From Microbacterium aurugineum (GTDB lineage Bacteria > Actinomycetota > Actinomycetes > Actinomycetales > Microbacteriaceae), in assembly GCF_023101205.1 (NCBI RefSeq), contig NZ_CP078078.1:1798001-1862000 (forward strand): 64,000 bases of DNA. Reading direction: 5' to 3'. This document shows, piece by piece, positions 62,770-64,000 of the stretch. Position numbers and translations under genes: made by a program. Position 1 is the first letter of the stretch. Every line of letters begins with the position of its first letter. The notes below the pieces were generated by a model. The model did no database searches. It was not told the DNA's origin and was given only the letters and a program-made list of their open reading frames with translations.

Positions 62770-64000
62770 TCAGCTCGCGAGGAACGTGGAGAGCGACCGC
62801 AGGCGACGCAAGGACTCCTCTTTGCCCAGCAGCTCCATCGACTCGAACAGCGGTGGCGAGACCCGGCGGCCGGTGATGGCCACCCGCGGCGGGCCGTAGG
62901 CGATGCGCGGCTTGAGCTCGAGCTTCTCGACGAGCTCGGCGGCGAGGGCCTCCTGGATCTTCTCCGGCGTGAAATCCGTCACCGGTTCGAGCGCGGTGAC
63001 GCAGGCGTCGAGAACCTCGGCCGCATTCGCCGGAAGGCCCTTGAGCGCGTCCTCGGCATACGAGACCTCATCCGTGAAGAGGAAGCCGACCATCCCCGGC
63101 ACCTCACCCAGCAGCTGCACACGTTCCTGCACGAGGGGCGCGACGCGGAACGCCATCACCAGTTGCTCATGCGTGGGCTCATCGAACAGACCCGCGGCGG
63201 CGAGGTACGGCACGGTCCGCTCGGCGAAGTCCTTCTCCCCCAGCATCCGGATGTGATCGCCGTTGATCGACTCGGCTTTCTTCTGATCGAAGCGCGCCGG
63301 GTTGGGGTTCACGTCGGTGATGTCGAACGCGGCGGTGAACTCATCGAGCGAGAAGACGTCGCGGTCGGGACCGATCGACCAGCCGAGCAGAGCCAGATAG
63401 TTGAGCAGCCCCTCGGGGATGAACCCGCGCTCCCGGTGCAGGAACAGGTCCGCCTGCGGGTCGCGCTTGGAGAGCTTCTTGTTGCCGGTCTCCCCCAGCA
63501 CCAGCGGCATGTGGGCGAAGCGCGGCACGAAGGTCGTCACACCTGCATCGATCAGTGCCGCGTACAGCGAGAGCTGGCGCGCGGTCGAGGGCATGAGGTC
63601 TTCGCCACGCAGCACGTGGGTGATGCCCATCAGCGCATCGTCGACCGGGTTCACGAACGTGTACAGCGGCACGCCGTTCGGACGCACCACCACGAAGTCG
63701 GGGAACGAACCGGCGGGGAAGGTGACCTCACCGCGGATCAGGTCGACGTACGTGAGGTCCTCATCCGGAACACGCAGGCGGAGAGCGGGCTGACGGCCCT
63801 CGGCACGGAACGCCTCCTTCTGCGCATCGGTGAGGTCGCGGTCGAAGTTGTCGTAGCCGAGCTGCTTGGCGCGACCGGCGGCCTCGTTGCGCGCATCGAT
63901 CTCCTCCGCCGTGGAGTAGCTCTCGTAGAGGGCTCCGGTGGCGATGAGCTTGTCGATCACCTCACGATAGATGTCGTGACGCTCCGACTGCCGGTAGGGC
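62770..64000 (-). CDS. gltX: Glutamyl-tRNA synthetase (partial, 5' end outside window)
   Basis: Class I synthetase charging tRNA-Glu. The frame stays open to position 64000, where [14 protein letters not shown] matches the conserved GPYRQSER region, so the HIGH-motif N-terminus is cut off. The visible part has the KMSKS-type loop [31 protein letters not shown] and the anticodon-binding C-terminal domain. In many bacteria the same enzyme also charges tRNA-Gln for later amidation; tRNA-Gln is encoded 100 nt away. Confidence 0.96.
   Translation of the reverse strand, partial: PYRQSERHDIYREVIDKLIATGALYESYSTAEEIDARNEAAGRAKQLGYDNFDRDLTDAQKEAFRAEGRQPALRLRVPDEDLTYVDLIRGEVTFPAGSFPDFVVVRPNGVPLYTFVNPVDDALMGITHVLRGEDLMPSTARQLSLYAALIDAGVTTFVPRFAHMPLVLGETGNKKLSKRDPQADLFLHRERGFIPEGLLNYLALLGWSIGPDRDVFSLDEFTAAFDITDVNPNPARFDQKKAESINGDHIRMLGEKDFAERTVPYLAAAGLFDEPTHEQLVMAFRVAPLVQERVQLLGEVPGMVGFLFTDEVSYAEDALKGLPANAAEVLDACVTALEPVTDFTPEKIQEALAAELVEKLELKPRIAYGPPRVAITGRRVSPPLFESMELLGKEESLRRLRSLSTFLAS

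Overview
The window is high-GC actinobacterial DNA. Gene content, gene order and protein sequences look most like Microbacteriaceae (probably Microbacterium or a close relative). This placement rests on family-level recognition, not on a search. Most of it is housekeeping chromosome: translation and ribosome assembly, the SRP pathway, SMC, lipoate, leucine and peptidoglycan-precursor synthesis, and two tRNA genes.

Layout. 1-5.3 kb: lepB (cut by the window edge), rplS, a small membrane protein, map, a histidine phosphatase, then rpsP-khpA-rimM-trmD on the minus strand. 5.4-11.9 kb: a GCS2-type ligase, then a SorC regulator divergent from glpD-glpF-glpK, with a perfect palindrome in the shared promoter region. 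11.9-22.8 kb: a LysR/EamA pair, ffh, a TetR gene divergent from lipB-lipA, a DUF2004-like protein, ftsY and smc. 22.9-26.9 kb: an accessory cluster with its own promoter, a 36-codon leader ORF, a hairpin-rich leader, a 94-aa unknown, a tandem GNAT and an ABC/FtsX exporter. 26.9-32.1 kb: recG-coaD-yceD-rpmF-rnc-mutM. 32.1-40.7 kb: rsmD, thiL, a DUF3515 lipoprotein, and leuCD-murA-plsC-gpsA-ddl on the minus strand, preceded by a leucine-rich attenuation leader peptide. 40.7-49.3 kb: a metY-like gene coupled to a flavin monooxygenase, DUF427, a LON-domain protein, terC behind a yybP-ykoY (Mn2+) riboswitch, an ECF sigma factor with a DUF4349 membrane protein, and an ArsR/MFS pair. 49.3-51.5 kb: a 2-kb lower-GC insert bounded by 53-nt direct repeats, between the MFS gene and tRNA-Glu. 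51.7-62.5 kb: an MBL-fold hydrolase, a GNAT, pepN, topoisomerase IB, a small membrane protein and a Wadjet-type jetA-jetB-jetC cluster. 62.6-64 kb: tRNA-Gln and gltX (partial).

Strongest signals. (1) A three-gene Wadjet (JetABC) operon has no jetD in the window. A four-helix membrane protein follows 9 nt after jetC, and topoisomerase IB and pepN come next. (2) Several RNA-level control elements can be read by eye: a leu leader with four consecutive Leu codons, a yybP-ykoY aptamer whose P1 strand can alternatively pair with the terC ribosome-binding site, an H-type pseudoknot pattern upstream of rpsP, and a leader-ORF region with a 9-bp UUCG hairpin upstream of a GNAT/ABC cluster. (3) A 2-kb insert duplicates the end of the MFS gene and the tRNA-Glu terminator. 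It carries a secreted protein and a lipoprotein with atypical codon use. All functions below are inferred from sequence alone.
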